Source: Burkholderia pyrrocinia
GTDB lineage: Bacteria; Pseudomonadota; Gammaproteobacteria; Burkholderiales; Burkholderiaceae
Direction: 5' to 3'
Assembly: GCF_022809715.1 (NCBI RefSeq)
Contig: NZ_CP094460.1
Span: 186,001 to 250,000 of the forward strand
Length of the DNA: 64,000 bases
Part shown: in pieces, positions 19,379 to 28,288 of the stretch
Layout of the letters: every line of letters begins with the position of its first letter
Position numbering within the stretch: position 1 is the stretch's first letter
Notes under the pieces: generated by a model
The model's input: the letters and a program-made list of their open reading frames with translations, nothing else
The model's database searches: none
Told to the model about the DNA's origin: nothing
Translations under genes and position numbers: made by a program

Positions 19379-19482
19379 GCGTTGATTGATTATACGGGTC
19401 GCCGGACCGAACATCGTGGCCATGCAAGGCGGGCCGACGCTGGCGCGCCGGCCTCGAACCAACAGTTATCAGGAGTCGTCGG

Positions 19483-20355
19483 ATGAAAACGGTGGGCGTG
19501 ATCGGTTTGGGCAACATGGGGCGCGGCATGGCCGGTTCGCTGCGGCGCGGCGACTACACGGTGCTCGGCTACGACGCGGCGCCCGGCGTGGCGCTCGCGC
19601 TGGCCGGGCAGGCGGTGCTGTCGGCGCGCGATTCGGTGGCCGAGATCGCGCGCGACGCCGACGTGCTGCTGCTGTCGCTGCCGACCTCGGCGGTGGTCGA
19701 GGCGGTGGTGCTGGGTGCGGGCGGCGTGCTCGAGAACGCCAGGCCGGGCAGCATCGTGATCGACACCACCACGGCCGATCCGGACAGCACGCGGCGCGTG
19801 GCGGCGGCCCTGGCCGAGCGCGGCATCGGCTTTGTCGACGGCCCGGTGAGCGGCGGCCCGAAGGGTGCGGCCACCGCCACCATGACCATGGTGCTGGGCG
19901 GCTCGGACAGCGATATCGCGGCCATCGAGCCAATCCTCGCGGTGATCAGCGCCAAGCGCGTGCATGTAGGCCCGGTGGGCGCCGGCCACGTCACCAAGCT
20001 GCTCAACAATCTGCTGACCGGCGTGCACCTGCTGGCCGCCAGCGAGGCGGTGCGCACCGCGCGCGCGGCCGGCGTCGATCCGGAAAAGCTGGTCGAGGCG
20101 CTCAACGGCGGCTCTGGCCGCAACAGCGCGACGCTGACCAACTACCCGACCTGGATCTTCAACGGCAAGTTCGATTCCGGCTTCACCATGAAGCTGATGC
20201 GCAAGGACGTGCGGCTCGCGCTGGGCCTGCTCGACCAGTTCGACAGCGTCGCGCCGGTGGCGCGCGAGGCTGCGCGCGTGTGGGCCGCCAGCGAGGTATT
20301 CGTCGCCGACGGCGAGGACTTCAACCGCATCGTCGACTTCCTCGACCCTGCCTGA
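19483..20355 (+). CDS. Beta-hydroxyacid dehydrogenase (3-hydroxyisobutyrate dehydrogenase family)
   Basis: 290 residues. The Rossmann motif VGVIGLGNMGRGMAG opens the protein, the substrate loop is DGPVSGGPKGA and the catalytic lysine sits in GAGHVTKLLNNLL. The family includes 3-hydroxyisobutyrate, tartronate semialdehyde and L-threonate dehydrogenases, which reversibly oxidise a beta-hydroxyacid with NAD(P)+. Which one this is cannot be told. AGGAG is seven bases before the ATG. It heads the operon controlled by the divergent LysR and precedes an aldehyde dehydrogenase by 51 bases. Confidence 0.88.
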   Translation: MKTVGVIGLGNMGRGMAGSLRRGDYTVLGYDAAPGVALALAGQAVLSARDSVAEIARDADVLLLSLPTSAVVEAVVLGAGGVLENARPGSIVIDTTTADPDSTRRVAAALAERGIGFVDGPVSGGPKGAATATMTMVLGGSDSDIAAIEPILAVISAKRVHVGPVGAGHVTKLLNNLLTGVHLLAASEAVRTARAAGVDPEKLVEALNGGSGRNSATLTNYPTWIFNGKFDSGFTMKLMRKDVRLALGLLDQFDSVAPVAREAARVWAASEVFVADGEDFNRIVDFLDPA

Positions 20356-20406
20356 GGCCGGGCAGCACGCGCCACGATCCCGCTCGACCGTATACGGAAA
20401 CCTGAC

Positions 20407-21924
20407 ATGACCCAGCACGCAGACCAGTTGCTCGCCGCCTTCGCGCATTTCTTCCCCGGTGCCGCCACGATCGGCTCGTATATCGACGGCGAACTCGTCG
20501 CCGGCCAGGGCGACACGATCCAGCTTTACGATGCGGCGACGGGCGAGGCCACGCTCGCCTATCGCGACGCCGGCGCAGCCGTGATCGACCATGCTGCCGA
20601 AAGCGCGCGCCGCGCGCAGCGCGAATGGTGGGCGCTCACGCATGCCGGGCGCGGCCGCGTGATGCAGGAGGTGGCGCGTGCGATCCGCGCCGAGGCCGAG
20701 GCGATCGCGCGGCTGGAGGCGCTGGGCTCGGGCAAGCCGATCCGCGACTGCCGGGGCGAGGTGGCCAAGGTCGCCGAGATGTTCGAATACTACGCGGGCT
20801 GGACCGACAAGTTCTACGGCAGCGTGATCCCGGTGCCGACCTCGCACCTCAACTACACGCGCCGAGAGCCGGCCGGCGTGGTGCTGCAGATCACGCCCTG
20901 GAACGCGCCGGTGTTCACCTGCGGCTGGCAGGTGGCGCCCGCGGTGGCGATGGGCAACGGCGTGCTGCTCAAGCCCTCGGAGCTGACGCCCTTCACGTCG
21001 CTGGCGGTCGCGAGGCTCGGCGAGCGCGCCGGGCTGCCGCGCGGCCTGGTCAACGTGCTGGCCGGCTTCGGTCACACCGCCGGGCAGGCCGCGATCGCGC
21101 ATCGCGTGGTGAGCAAGGTGGTGTTCGTCGGCTCGCCGGCCACCGGCGCGCGCATCGCCGAGGCCGCCGCGCGCCGCGTGCTGCCCTGCGTGCTGGAGCT
21201 AGGCGGCAAGTCGGCCAATATCGTGTTCGCCGATGCCGACCTCAAGCGCGCCGCGCTGACCGCCCAGGCGGCGATCTTCGCCGGCGCGGGCCAGAGCTGC
21301 GTGGCCGGCTCGCGCCTGCTGGTGCAGCGCGCCGTCTACGACGAATTCGTCGCGATGGTGGCTGCCGGGGCGAAGAAGATCCGTGTCGGCGCGCCGCTCG
21401 ACGATGCGACCGAGGTGGGCCCGATCAACAATCGCAAGCAGTACGACCACGTGATGTCGATGATTGCGCGCGGCGTGGCGGCGGGCGCCACGCTCGTCTG
21501 CGGCTCGGCCGAGGCCGTCGGGGAGGGCCGCGGCGGCTACTTCGTGGCGCCCACCGTGCTGGCCGGCGTGTCGAACGCGATGGAGGTGGCGCGCACCGAG
21601 ATCTTCGGGCCGGTGGTGGCCGCCATCCCGTTCGACACCGAGGAGGAGGCGATCGCGATCGCCAACGACACCGACTTCGGCCTGGCCGGCGCGGCCTGGA
21701 CCACCGACGTGGCGCGCGCGCATCGCGTGGCCGCGCAGGTGAATGCCGGCACCTTCTGGGTCAACGGCTACAAGACCATCAACGTGGCCTCTCCGTTCGG
21801 CGGCTACGGCATGAGCGGCTACGGCCGCTCGAGCGGGGTCGAGGCGCTGTACGAATACACGCAGACCAAGAGCGTGTGGGTCGAGACGGCTGAAGCGCCG
21901 CCCACCGCGTTCGGTTATTTGTAA
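20407..21924 (+). CDS. NAD(P)-dependent aldehyde dehydrogenase
   Basis: 505 residues of the classical ALDH superfamily. The cofactor region QITPWNAPVF is present, Glu264 lies in VLELGGKSANIVF and the catalytic Cys298 in GAGQSCVAGSR. EIFGPVVAAIPF and the C-terminal NPFGGxxxSGxGR-type SPFGGYGMSGYGRSSG are conserved. It oxidises an aldehyde to the acid. Together with the preceding hydroxyacid dehydrogenase it could handle alcohol-to-aldehyde-to-acid steps on one substrate. Confidence 0.92.
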   Translation: MTQHADQLLAAFAHFFPGAATIGSYIDGELVAGQGDTIQLYDAATGEATLAYRDAGAAVIDHAAESARRAQREWWALTHAGRGRVMQEVARAIRAEAEAIARLEALGSGKPIRDCRGEVAKVAEMFEYYAGWTDKFYGSVIPVPTSHLNYTRREPAGVVLQITPWNAPVFTCGWQVAPAVAMGNGVLLKPSELTPFTSLAVARLGERAGLPRGLVNVLAGFGHTAGQAAIAHRVVSKVVFVGSPATGARIAEAAARRVLPCVLELGGKSANIVFADADLKRAALTAQAAIFAGAGQSCVAGSRLLVQRAVYDEFVAMVAAGAKKIRVGAPLDDATEVGPINNRKQYDHVMSMIARGVAAGATLVCGSAEAVGEGRGGYFVAPTVLAGVSNAMEVARTEIFGPVVAAIPFDTEEEAIAIANDTDFGLAGAAWTTDVARAHRVAAQVNAGTFWVNGYKTINVASPFGGYGMSGYGRSSGVEALYEYTQTKSVWVETAEAPPTAFGYL

Positions 21925-21971
21925 CACCGGCCCGCATTCGACGGCAGCCGGGCTTCAAGGGGAGATTCGTC

Positions 21972-23306
21972 ATGGAACACGCACTGGGTATCGAGCGCCG
22001 CGAGCTTGGCGGCGCGGCCACCGCCAAGGTCCTGCTTTACGCGGCCGGCATCCTGCTGGTCGCCGAATGGATCGGCTCGTTCACGTTCAAGCTCGGACCG
22101 GGCAAGGTCGTGCTGCTGCCGATGATCTGGGCGCTGCTGCTCGGCGCCGCGGTGGGGCTGGCCAGCGCGCGCTGGAGCAGCAGCGCGCGCCTGAGCGTGC
22201 CCGACCAGTTCTTCGCGGCCGCGATCCTGCAGCCTGCGCTGCTGCTGTTCGTTTCCAAGCTCGGGCTGATGGTGGGCAGCGCGCTGCCCAAGCTGGCTTC
22301 GGCGGGCTGGGCGCTGGCCTTCCAGGAATTCGGCCACTTCGTCGGCACCATCCTGCTCGGCCTGCCGCTCGCGTTGCTGCTCGGCATCAAGCGCGAGGCG
22401 ATTGGCGCGACCTTCTCGGTGGGTCGCGAGCCGAGCCTGGCGATCATCGGCGAGAAGTACGGCATGGATTCGGCCGAGGGCCGCGGCGTGCTGGCCGAGT
22501 ACCTGACCGGCACCGTGTTCGGTGCGGTGTTCATCGCCGTGTTCGCGGGTTTCGTGAGCAGCCTCGGCATCTTCGATCCGCTCGCGCTGGCGATGGGCTC
22601 GGGCGTCGGCTCGGGCAGCATGATGGCGGCTGCCTCGGGCGCGATCGCCGCGCAGCAGGACCCGGAGACGGCGAAATCGGTGCTCGCCTTCGCCGCGGCC
22701 AGCAACCTGATCACCACCACCATCGGCACCTACTTCACGCTGTTCATCTCGCTGCCGCTCGCGGTCTGGGGCTATCGCGTGCTGGAGCCGCTGATCGGCC
22801 GCACCACCAAGGCATCGGCGCAGCCCGAGGCGGTCAGCCCGTCGCTGGGCGAAGTGCGGACCGAGGCGCCCGCGCTCGGCTACGGCGGCAAGCTGCTGGC
22901 CTGGATCGTGACGGCCGCGATGGCGCTGGTGTGCGACTGGATCGCCCACGGCACCACACCGCTGGCGGGACTGCCGGGAATCGCGATCATGGTGTGCGCG
23001 ACGATCGTCGGCGATGCGCTGGCGCGCGTGACGGGGCGGCGGATTCCGGCGGTCTGCTGGGTATCGGTGGTGGCGATGTTCCTGACCTCGCCGTGGTGCC
23101 CGTGGGCTTCGCAGATCGCCGCGCTCAGCTCGCACAATGATTTCCTCGGGGTGACCACGCCGATGCTGGTGTTTGCGGGGCTGTCGATCGCCAAGGACAT
23201 CCCGGCTTTCCGCCGGCTCGGCTGGCGCATCGTGCTGGTGTCCTTCGTGGCCAATGCCGGAACCTTTATCGGCGCGACCCTGGTGGCGCAGCTGTTCCAT
23301 ATCTGA
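21972..23306 (+). CDS. Multi-pass membrane protein, DUF3100-like, putative transporter
   Basis: 444 residues with roughly ten transmembrane helices and a short hydrophilic loop near residue 280-300. It resembles the uncharacterised DUF3100 family, which I recall as commonly adjacent to M20 hydrolases. Features are FTFKLGPGKVVLLPMIWALL near the N-terminus and a Gly/Ser-rich segment, GSGVGSGSMMAAASGA, in the centre that looks like a substrate or ion path. AGGGGAG precedes ATG 21972. Its place between a dehydrogenase pair and an amidohydrolase suggests it imports the amidohydrolase substrate; that is inference. Confidence 0.7.
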   Translation: MEHALGIERRELGGAATAKVLLYAAGILLVAEWIGSFTFKLGPGKVVLLPMIWALLLGAAVGLASARWSSSARLSVPDQFFAAAILQPALLLFVSKLGLMVGSALPKLASAGWALAFQEFGHFVGTILLGLPLALLLGIKREAIGATFSVGREPSLAIIGEKYGMDSAEGRGVLAEYLTGTVFGAVFIAVFAGFVSSLGIFDPLALAMGSGVGSGSMMAAASGAIAAQQDPETAKSVLAFAAASNLITTTIGTYFTLFISLPLAVWGYRVLEPLIGRTTKASAQPEAVSPSLGEVRTEAPALGYGGKLLAWIVTAAMALVCDWIAHGTTPLAGLPGIAIMVCATIVGDALARVTGRRIPAVCWVSVVAMFLTSPWCPWASQIAALSSHNDFLGVTTPMLVFAGLSIAKDIPAFRRLGWRIVLVSFVANAGTFIGATLVAQLFHI

Positions 23307-23387
23307 TGCCTGATGCGGCACGGCGGTGGGCGGCATGGACCGGCCCACCGCCGTGCCGCGACGACCGACAAAAGCGTTCCCATCCGC

Positions 23388-24578
23388 ATGAAATTGATCG
23401 ATTCCATCGTCGCGCACGCCGACGAACTGACGGCGATACGCCGCGATATCCATGCCCATCCCGAGGTGGGCTACGACGTGTTCCGCACCGCCGAACTCGT
23501 CGCCGAGCGGCTCGAGCAATGGGGTTATGCCGTCACGCGCGGCGTCGGCCGCACCGGCGTGGTCGGCACCTTGAAGCGCGGCAGCAGCGCGCGCGCGATC
23601 GGCCTGCGCGCCGATATGGATGCGCTGCCCGTGCAGGAGGCCAACACCTTCGCGCATCGTTCGACGGTGCCTGGCGCGATGCATGCCTGCGGCCACGACG
23701 GGCACACCACCATGCTGCTGGGGGCCGCGCGCCATCTGGCGCGGCATGGCGAGTTCGACGGCACCGTGCAGCTGTTCTTCCAGCCGGCCGAGGAGGCGGG
23801 CGGCGGCGCGCGCGCGATGATCGATGACGGCCTGTTTGAGCGTTTCCCGGTGGATGCCGTGTTCGGGCTGCACAACTGGCCCGGCATCGCGGCCGGCGAT
23901 TTCGCGGTGCGGCCGGGGCCGCTGATGGCCTCGACCAGCCTGTTCCGGATCAACCTGCGCGGTGCCGGCTGCCACGCGGCCATGCCGCACCTGGGCCGCG
24001 ATCCGGTGTTCGCGGCGGGACAGGTGCTGAGCGCCCTGCAGGGGATCGTCACGCGCAACCGGAATCCGATCGACGGCGCGGTGCTGTCGGTCACGCAGGT
24101 GCATGCGGGCGAGGCGATGAACGTGGTGCCGACCGATGCCTGGCTAGGCGGCACGGTGCGGACCTTCTCCGATGCGACGCTCGACCTGATCGAGACGCGC
24201 ATGCGTGCCGTGGTGGCCGCGACGGCCGCGGCCTTCGATTGCGAGAGCGAGGTGGATTTCCAGCGCCAGTATCCGGCTACCGTGAACGACGCCGAGCAGA
24301 CAGCGGTGGCGGTGGCGGTGATGCGCGAGCTGGTGGGCGAGGCGCATGTGAACGCGGCCGTCGATCCGACCATGGCGGCGGAGGATTTCTCGTTCATGCT
24401 GCGCGAGAAGCCGGGTTGTTATGCGTTCCTCGGGAATGGGGCGGGCGATCATCGCGTGCATGGGCATGGCGGCGGGCCTTGCCTGCTGCATAACGCCAGT
24501 TACGACTTCAACGATGCGTTGCTGCCGGTGGGGGCGAGCTATTTCGTGAGGTTGGTGGAGCGGGTTTTGGCGCGGTAG
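23388..24578 (+). CDS. M20-family amidohydrolase (hippurate hydrolase / aminoacylase type)
   Basis: 396 residues. Metal-binding and catalytic motifs are in order: GLRADMDALPV, HACGHDGHTTMLLG and FQPAEEAGGGARAM, with LHNWPG and a dimerisation domain (GCHAAMPHLGRDPVFAA) in the middle and TMAAEDFSFML near the end. The family hydrolyses N-acyl amino acids or related amides in the cytoplasm. ATG 23388 begins MKLIDSIVAHADELTAIRRD, the family's normal start; the frame open from 23313 adds an unrelated Arg-rich leader. It is the last gene of the operon. Confidence 0.88.
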   Translation: MKLIDSIVAHADELTAIRRDIHAHPEVGYDVFRTAELVAERLEQWGYAVTRGVGRTGVVGTLKRGSSARAIGLRADMDALPVQEANTFAHRSTVPGAMHACGHDGHTTMLLGAARHLARHGEFDGTVQLFFQPAEEAGGGARAMIDDGLFERFPVDAVFGLHNWPGIAAGDFAVRPGPLMASTSLFRINLRGAGCHAAMPHLGRDPVFAAGQVLSALQGIVTRNRNPIDGAVLSVTQVHAGEAMNVVPTDAWLGGTVRTFSDATLDLIETRMRAVVAATAAAFDCESEVDFQRQYPATVNDAEQTAVAVAVMRELVGEAHVNAAVDPTMAAEDFSFMLREKPGCYAFLGNGAGDHRVHGHGGGPCLLHNASYDFNDALLPVGASYFVRLVERVLAR

Positions 24579-24614
24579 GGAAGCGGTGCCGACTTTTCGG
24601 GGCCGATCGTGATG

Positions 24615-24657
24615 AACGAGCGCCGCCGGGGTGATCTCGGTATGGGTGGCGCTCGTT
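24615..24657. terminator. Hairpin between converging genes
   Basis: AACGAGCGCC (24615-24624) pairs with GGCGCTCGTT (24648-24657). It follows the M20 gene and lies between converging transcripts, but has no T run on either strand. Confidence 0.35.
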
Positions 24658-24855
24658 GGTAAACGTTAATTCGACCCGAGCGGATCAGTGCATCGCATGG
24701 CAGCTCCTCGTCTCGAAATTTGGGAGACGATACGCTTTCATGTGGCCGCTTCCCAGCGTTTTTAACGGCGTCTTTCAACATCTGCGGAATCGCTCGGAAT
24801 CGCGATGCATCGACTGCGGCTGGCGGCCGGGCATCGGCGCATTGGCGCCCCGCAC

Positions 24856-25494
24856 TCAGGTGTCGACCAGCCGGTGCATCGGCGGCGCAGCCGCCGCGTC
24901 GGCCGCGCCTGGCTCGCGCGTGATCGCGAAGAGCAGCGCATCGGCGGCGGCCAGCCCCTGGTTGGGGCGCGGTTCCCAGTTCGTGAGCCGGCCTTCGAAC
25001 CGGAAGCCGAGCCGCGTGAGCGTGCCGGCGGCGGCGCCTTCCGGCGCGCAATACGCGTGAATGCGGCACAGGGCAGGCCGCGCCAGCAGCCAGCGCAGGA
25101 GCTTGAGCAGCGCGGCGAGACACGCCCGCCGGCGCCGGTGACCGTCGAGCCGGCTGATCACGACGCCGATCTCCGCGCGCGGCGGCTCGGGCCGCAATTC
25201 GATCGCGGCGAGCAGCGTGCCGCTGGCGGCGTCCTCGAGCGCCCACGTATAGCGGCATCCGGCGTGCCAGGCCGCGTCGCAACCGACGATGAACGCCTGC
25301 GTTTCGGCGACGTTCGCATGGGTGCGCATCGGCAGCCACGCCGTCACGCCGGGATCGCCGAGCAGGACCGCGAACAGGGCCGGCGCATCGTCCGCGCGAA
25401 ACGGGCGCAGCCGCACGGCGCCGGCCTCGATGACGCGCGGAACCGCGAAGCGGGGCGCGACGGCGTCCGGCATGGACGGGCATGTGGCGCACAT
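24856..25494 (-). CDS. GNAT-family N-acetyltransferase
   Basis: 212 residues. VRLRPFRADDAPALFAVL starts the acetyltransferase fold, ELRPEPPRAEIGVVISR holds strand 4, and RIHAYCAPEGAAAGTLTRLG with FRFEGRLTNWE matches the RimJ/RimL-like C-terminal half. It likely acetylates an amine from acetyl-CoA; the substrate is unknown. ATG 25494 lies just six bases past the stop of the regulator gene, so the two are probably co-transcribed; ATG 25473 is an alternative start. The very long open frame reaching 27330 is not one protein. Confidence 0.78.
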   Translation of the reverse strand: MCATCPSMPDAVAPRFAVPRVIEAGAVRLRPFRADDAPALFAVLLGDPGVTAWLPMRTHANVAETQAFIVGCDAAWHAGCRYTWALEDAASGTLLAAIELRPEPPRAEIGVVISRLDGHRRRRACLAALLKLLRWLLARPALCRIHAYCAPEGAAAGTLTRLGFRFEGRLTNWEPRPNQGLAAADALLFAITREPGAADAAAAPPMHRLVDT

Positions 25495-25499
25495 GTGCG

Positions 25500-26927
25500 T
25501 CAGCGCGCGAGCGTTTCCGACGGCGCTTCGTTGAACAGCTGACGATAGCCGTTCAGCAGCGTCGAGCGATGCTGGACGCCCCAGCGGTTCGCGATGCGCA
25601 GCACGCTCGACGTGTGCGCGTCGTCCTCGAGCAGGTCGTGGCGGATATGTTCCATGCGCCGCGTGCGGATCAACTGGCTCGGCGTATAGCCGAGATTGGC
25701 CTTGAATGCGGCCTGCAACGCACGTTCCGTGACGCCGATATGGCTGGCCACTTCGCGTACCGACAGATCCGGCCGCTCGAGGTGCTCGACGAGGTAACGA
25801 TAGGCGCGCCGGTATTTGCCGGGCAGCCGCGCGCTGATGTCGTCGGCGGCGGGCTGCGCGCGTTCGGCGGCCACCGCCGGCACGGCGGCGCTGTCGGCGC
25901 GCACGTGGCGCAGCGACTGCAGCGCATAGCGCGCGTACATCTGCGCGTAGTCCTGCAGGCGGCCCTGTTGCTGGCGCAGTTTCGACTGGCAATAGAGCAG
26001 CTCGTTGTACCAGTGTGCATGCTGGTTGCCCTGGAACGCGCGTTCGCCGAACATGTGGAGCGTGGTTTCGGCAACGTGCGTGAGGCGCCCCGCGAGCGCG
26101 GCCAGCGTGACTTCGAGCCGCAATTCGCGATGGTATTCCGCGAGCCCGGCACCCTGGCTCCAGCGCAGATGCGTTTCGATGCGGGTGAGCGCGGATTCGG
26201 CGCCGCCCGCGAGCGCCCGCAGGTGATTCAGATAATCCGCGTGGCGTGACAGGACACCGATCGGCGGCGTGGCGTCGGGTTGCGCGGGCAACGTCTCGTC
26301 GAATGCCTTCGAGCGCGTTTCGAGTGCCGCCGAATGCCAGTAGATGTGATCGGCCAACTGGGCACTCGAACGCAGCTTGTACTGATCGACGATGTCGCGG
26401 TTCAGCATGTAGGCGACGCGCGCCCAGCGCGCATCCTGCGCGCAGGCCGCCTGTCCGTGCAACGCGGTAAGCAGCGCATACACGCCGTCCAGCCGGCCGA
26501 GCCTGAACAGCACCAGCACCGAGCCGACGAGGCTTTCGAGCCGCTGGCCGGCGCTGGCGTCTTCGTCGTCGCTCACGCGCTGGAAGCATTTGAGCGCCGT
26601 CCCGAGATGGTTCTGGAACAGGGCCTGCCAGCCGGCGTTGCGCGACAGTGCGGCGCGGGCCGTCCGGTGCTCGCCGCGAACGGCCTTCTGCGCATGCCGG
26701 TATGCGTCCTCGGCTTCTTCGTACTGCCCGAGCACCAGCAGCACGTCGGCGTACGTCTGCAGGCTCGCATAGTCGGCCGGCACGCCCGGTACGGCCGGCT
26801 CGGCGCGCGCCGCCGCGGCAACCGACGCCTCGCGGAACTGGCCGTTCAACATCATGGTGAACAGCGGCGATTCGGCGTCGACCGACGCGAGGGTCGACGC
26901 CACGGCGAAGTAGATCGATGAGGACAT
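25500..26927 (-). CDS. AraC-family regulator with TPR-like N-terminal half
   Basis: 475 residues. Residues up to about 340 are alpha-helical and rich in TPR-like repeats (ADVLLVLGQYEEAEDAYRHA, ALFQNHLGTALKCFQRV). The last ~110 hold a double helix-turn-helix of the AraC type: VREVASHIGVTERALQAAF and LGYTPSQLIRTRRM. ATG 26927 is preceded by GGGAG at good spacing, better than the upstream in-frame ATG. Such large AraC proteins sense cytoplasmic ligands or partner proteins through the TPR part. The P450 fragment upstream may once have been its target. Confidence 0.85.
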   Translation of the reverse strand: MSSSIYFAVASTLASVDAESPLFTMMLNGQFREASVAAAARAEPAVPGVPADYASLQTYADVLLVLGQYEEAEDAYRHAQKAVRGEHRTARAALSRNAGWQALFQNHLGTALKCFQRVSDDEDASAGQRLESLVGSVLVLFRLGRLDGVYALLTALHGQAACAQDARWARVAYMLNRDIVDQYKLRSSAQLADHIYWHSAALETRSKAFDETLPAQPDATPPIGVLSRHADYLNHLRALAGGAESALTRIETHLRWSQGAGLAEYHRELRLEVTLAALAGRLTHVAETTLHMFGERAFQGNQHAHWYNELLYCQSKLRQQQGRLQDYAQMYARYALQSLRHVRADSAAVPAVAAERAQPAADDISARLPGKYRRAYRYLVEHLERPDLSVREVASHIGVTERALQAAFKANLGYTPSQLIRTRRMEHIRHDLLEDDAHTSSVLRIANRWGVQHRSTLLNGYRQLFNEAPSETLAR

Positions 26928-27016
26928 GAGACGCTCCCGTGATGGATGACACGAACGTGTCGGTGAGCGCATCGTGGCACCGTCGCTTCGCCGCGGCCGG
27001 CATTTGTGACGTTCTG

Positions 27017-27838
27017 TTACTTTCGACGGCCCGTATGTCCGCGCCGCTCAGGCGCGGCCGCGTCGTACACCCGCAGCGAGCGGTAGCCGCGGAACGCCCC
27101 TTCCTGCAGACGCGAGTGCGCGCCGGGTTCGAGCATGAGGCCGGGCATGCGGGCGAGCAGCGTTTCGAATACGACGGCCAGCTGCATGCGTGCGAGCGCG
27201 GCGCCCAGGCATCCGTGCGAACCGGCACCGAATACGAGGCCGCCGTGCGCACGATCGAGACGGATGTCGCCCGGCCCGGCGAATTCGTCGGGATCGCGGT
27301 TCGCGGCGGCGGCGACCACGGCGACGACATCGCCTTTCACCATGCGGAGCCCGTCGAGTTCGACGTCGGCGCGCGCGAAGCGAATCATCACGTGCACGGC
27401 CGGTTCGATCCGCATCAGTTCGCGAAGCGCGAGCGGCACGCGCCGCGGCTCCTGCACGAGCGCTTGCCACAGATCGCGGCGCGCCAGCGCCTGCGCGAAC
27501 GTGTTGCCCAGCGACAGCATGGTCGTGCCGTAGCCCGCGATGAACGTCAGCAGCACATTGGCGAGCAACTGGCGGCGCGCGAGCGCCGGGCGCGTGCCGC
27601 CGGCCTGCAGCACGGCGCACACGGTATCGAGATGCACGTCCAGCTCGTCGACGAAACGCCGTGTCTGTGCGACGGCCAGCGCGTGGTCCGCAGGCCCGAT
27701 CGGCATCGCGCTGATCAGCCGGATCGGCCCCATCGACTGAGCCTGCAGGCGCGGCGCGTGCACGGGGTCGATGCCCAGCAGTCGGCATGCCGCGAGCGCC
27801 GGCAGGCGCTGCGCGATGTGCTCGACGAGGTCGAAGCG
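27017..27838 (-). pseudogene. Cytochrome P450, 5' end deleted
   Basis: The frame holds the C-terminal ~270 residues of a bacterial P450: an I-helix-like segment (LLTFIAGYGTTMLSLGN), ELMRIEPAVHVMIRFA carrying the E-x-x-R motif, and the haem loop FGAGSHGCLGAALAR with its Cys ligand. A normal P450 has ~400 residues. Upstream the coding homology runs to 27838 and hits a stop at 27839-27841 exactly where repeat and IS-like sequence begins. The GTG at 27763 is internal, not a start. The gene has therefore lost its first ~130 codons and cannot make a full enzyme. Confidence 0.8.
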
Positions 27839-27849
27839 TTAGCGGAATA

Positions 27850-27886
27850 AACGGACACGATTAGCGCTCGAACGGACACCATTAGC
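27850..27886. repeat. Two direct repeats at the P450 break, likely IS end
   Basis: AACGGACACGATTAGC (27850-27865) and AACGGACACCATTAGC (27871-27886) differ at one base and sit 21 bases apart. Short tandem motifs like these occur at the ends of some insertion sequences. They begin 12 bases from where the P450 frame is cut. Confidence 0.55.
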
Positions 27887-27957
27887 AGAATCTACGAACT
27901 TCAACAACGGTCGTATTCGGCCAGCCGATCCTCGAGGTTGCCGGTGTGCTCGGGTGC

Positions 27958-28076
27958 TTGAGCCAACCCGCAATCTGCTCCGGCGACCACTGCAATCGGA
28001 GCTTGCTTGCCGCAACCTGGGCGAGTGTCCGATTCCTGACCAGCTTACATGTCTTTGGGCGCCGTGCGCGGTCCCG
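27958..28076 (-). mobile_element. IS30-family transposase remnant
   Basis: Minus-strand translation reads RDRARRPKTCKLVRN, then ASKLRLQWSPEQIAGWLK, which is the diagnostic start of the IS30 helix-turn-helix/DDE transition (WSPEQIAGWLK). Only about 40 codons remain, with no start codon and no DDE core. The sequence after LK is unrelated. Confidence 0.75.
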
Positions 28077-28109
28077 GGCGAGCGCGTCGGCCTGGCTCGC
28101 CCGATAGCT

Positions 28110-28124
28110 GCTGTCTTCCGCCAG
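28110..28124 (+). repeat. Internal att-like site
   Basis: GCTGTCTTCCGCCAG differs from the selC attachment core at two of 15 bases. The similarity continues downstream for about 110 bases: TTTTAAAGCG and ATGGGTAACG occur in the same order and spacing after selC (18057-18066, 18071-18080) and here (28179-28188, 28193-28202). It looks like the left junction of a second, older island copy. Confidence 0.65.
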
Positions 28125-28288
28125 TCAAGGGTTCGCGGGCATTCCGATTTCTTCCGCAGACGTCCTGTAGGGCGCTGTTTTTAAAGCGATTCATGGGTAA
28201 CGATATGCTTGCTGCTTCCGTGGCCGTCGCGCTTGAATTTGCCTCTGCCGGGGCACGCAGCTGGCCGAGAGATGCTGCCATCGGTCCG

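Noticed and set aside
24856..27330. An 824-residue open frame on the minus strand
   Set aside because: Only its last 212 residues match a family (GNAT). The rest is antisense or out-of-frame to the AraC-type gene and is Arg/Ala-rich.
27017..27763. P450 as an intact gene starting at GTG 27763
   Set aside because: Homology continues upstream of that codon to 27838, and about 130 N-terminal residues are missing.
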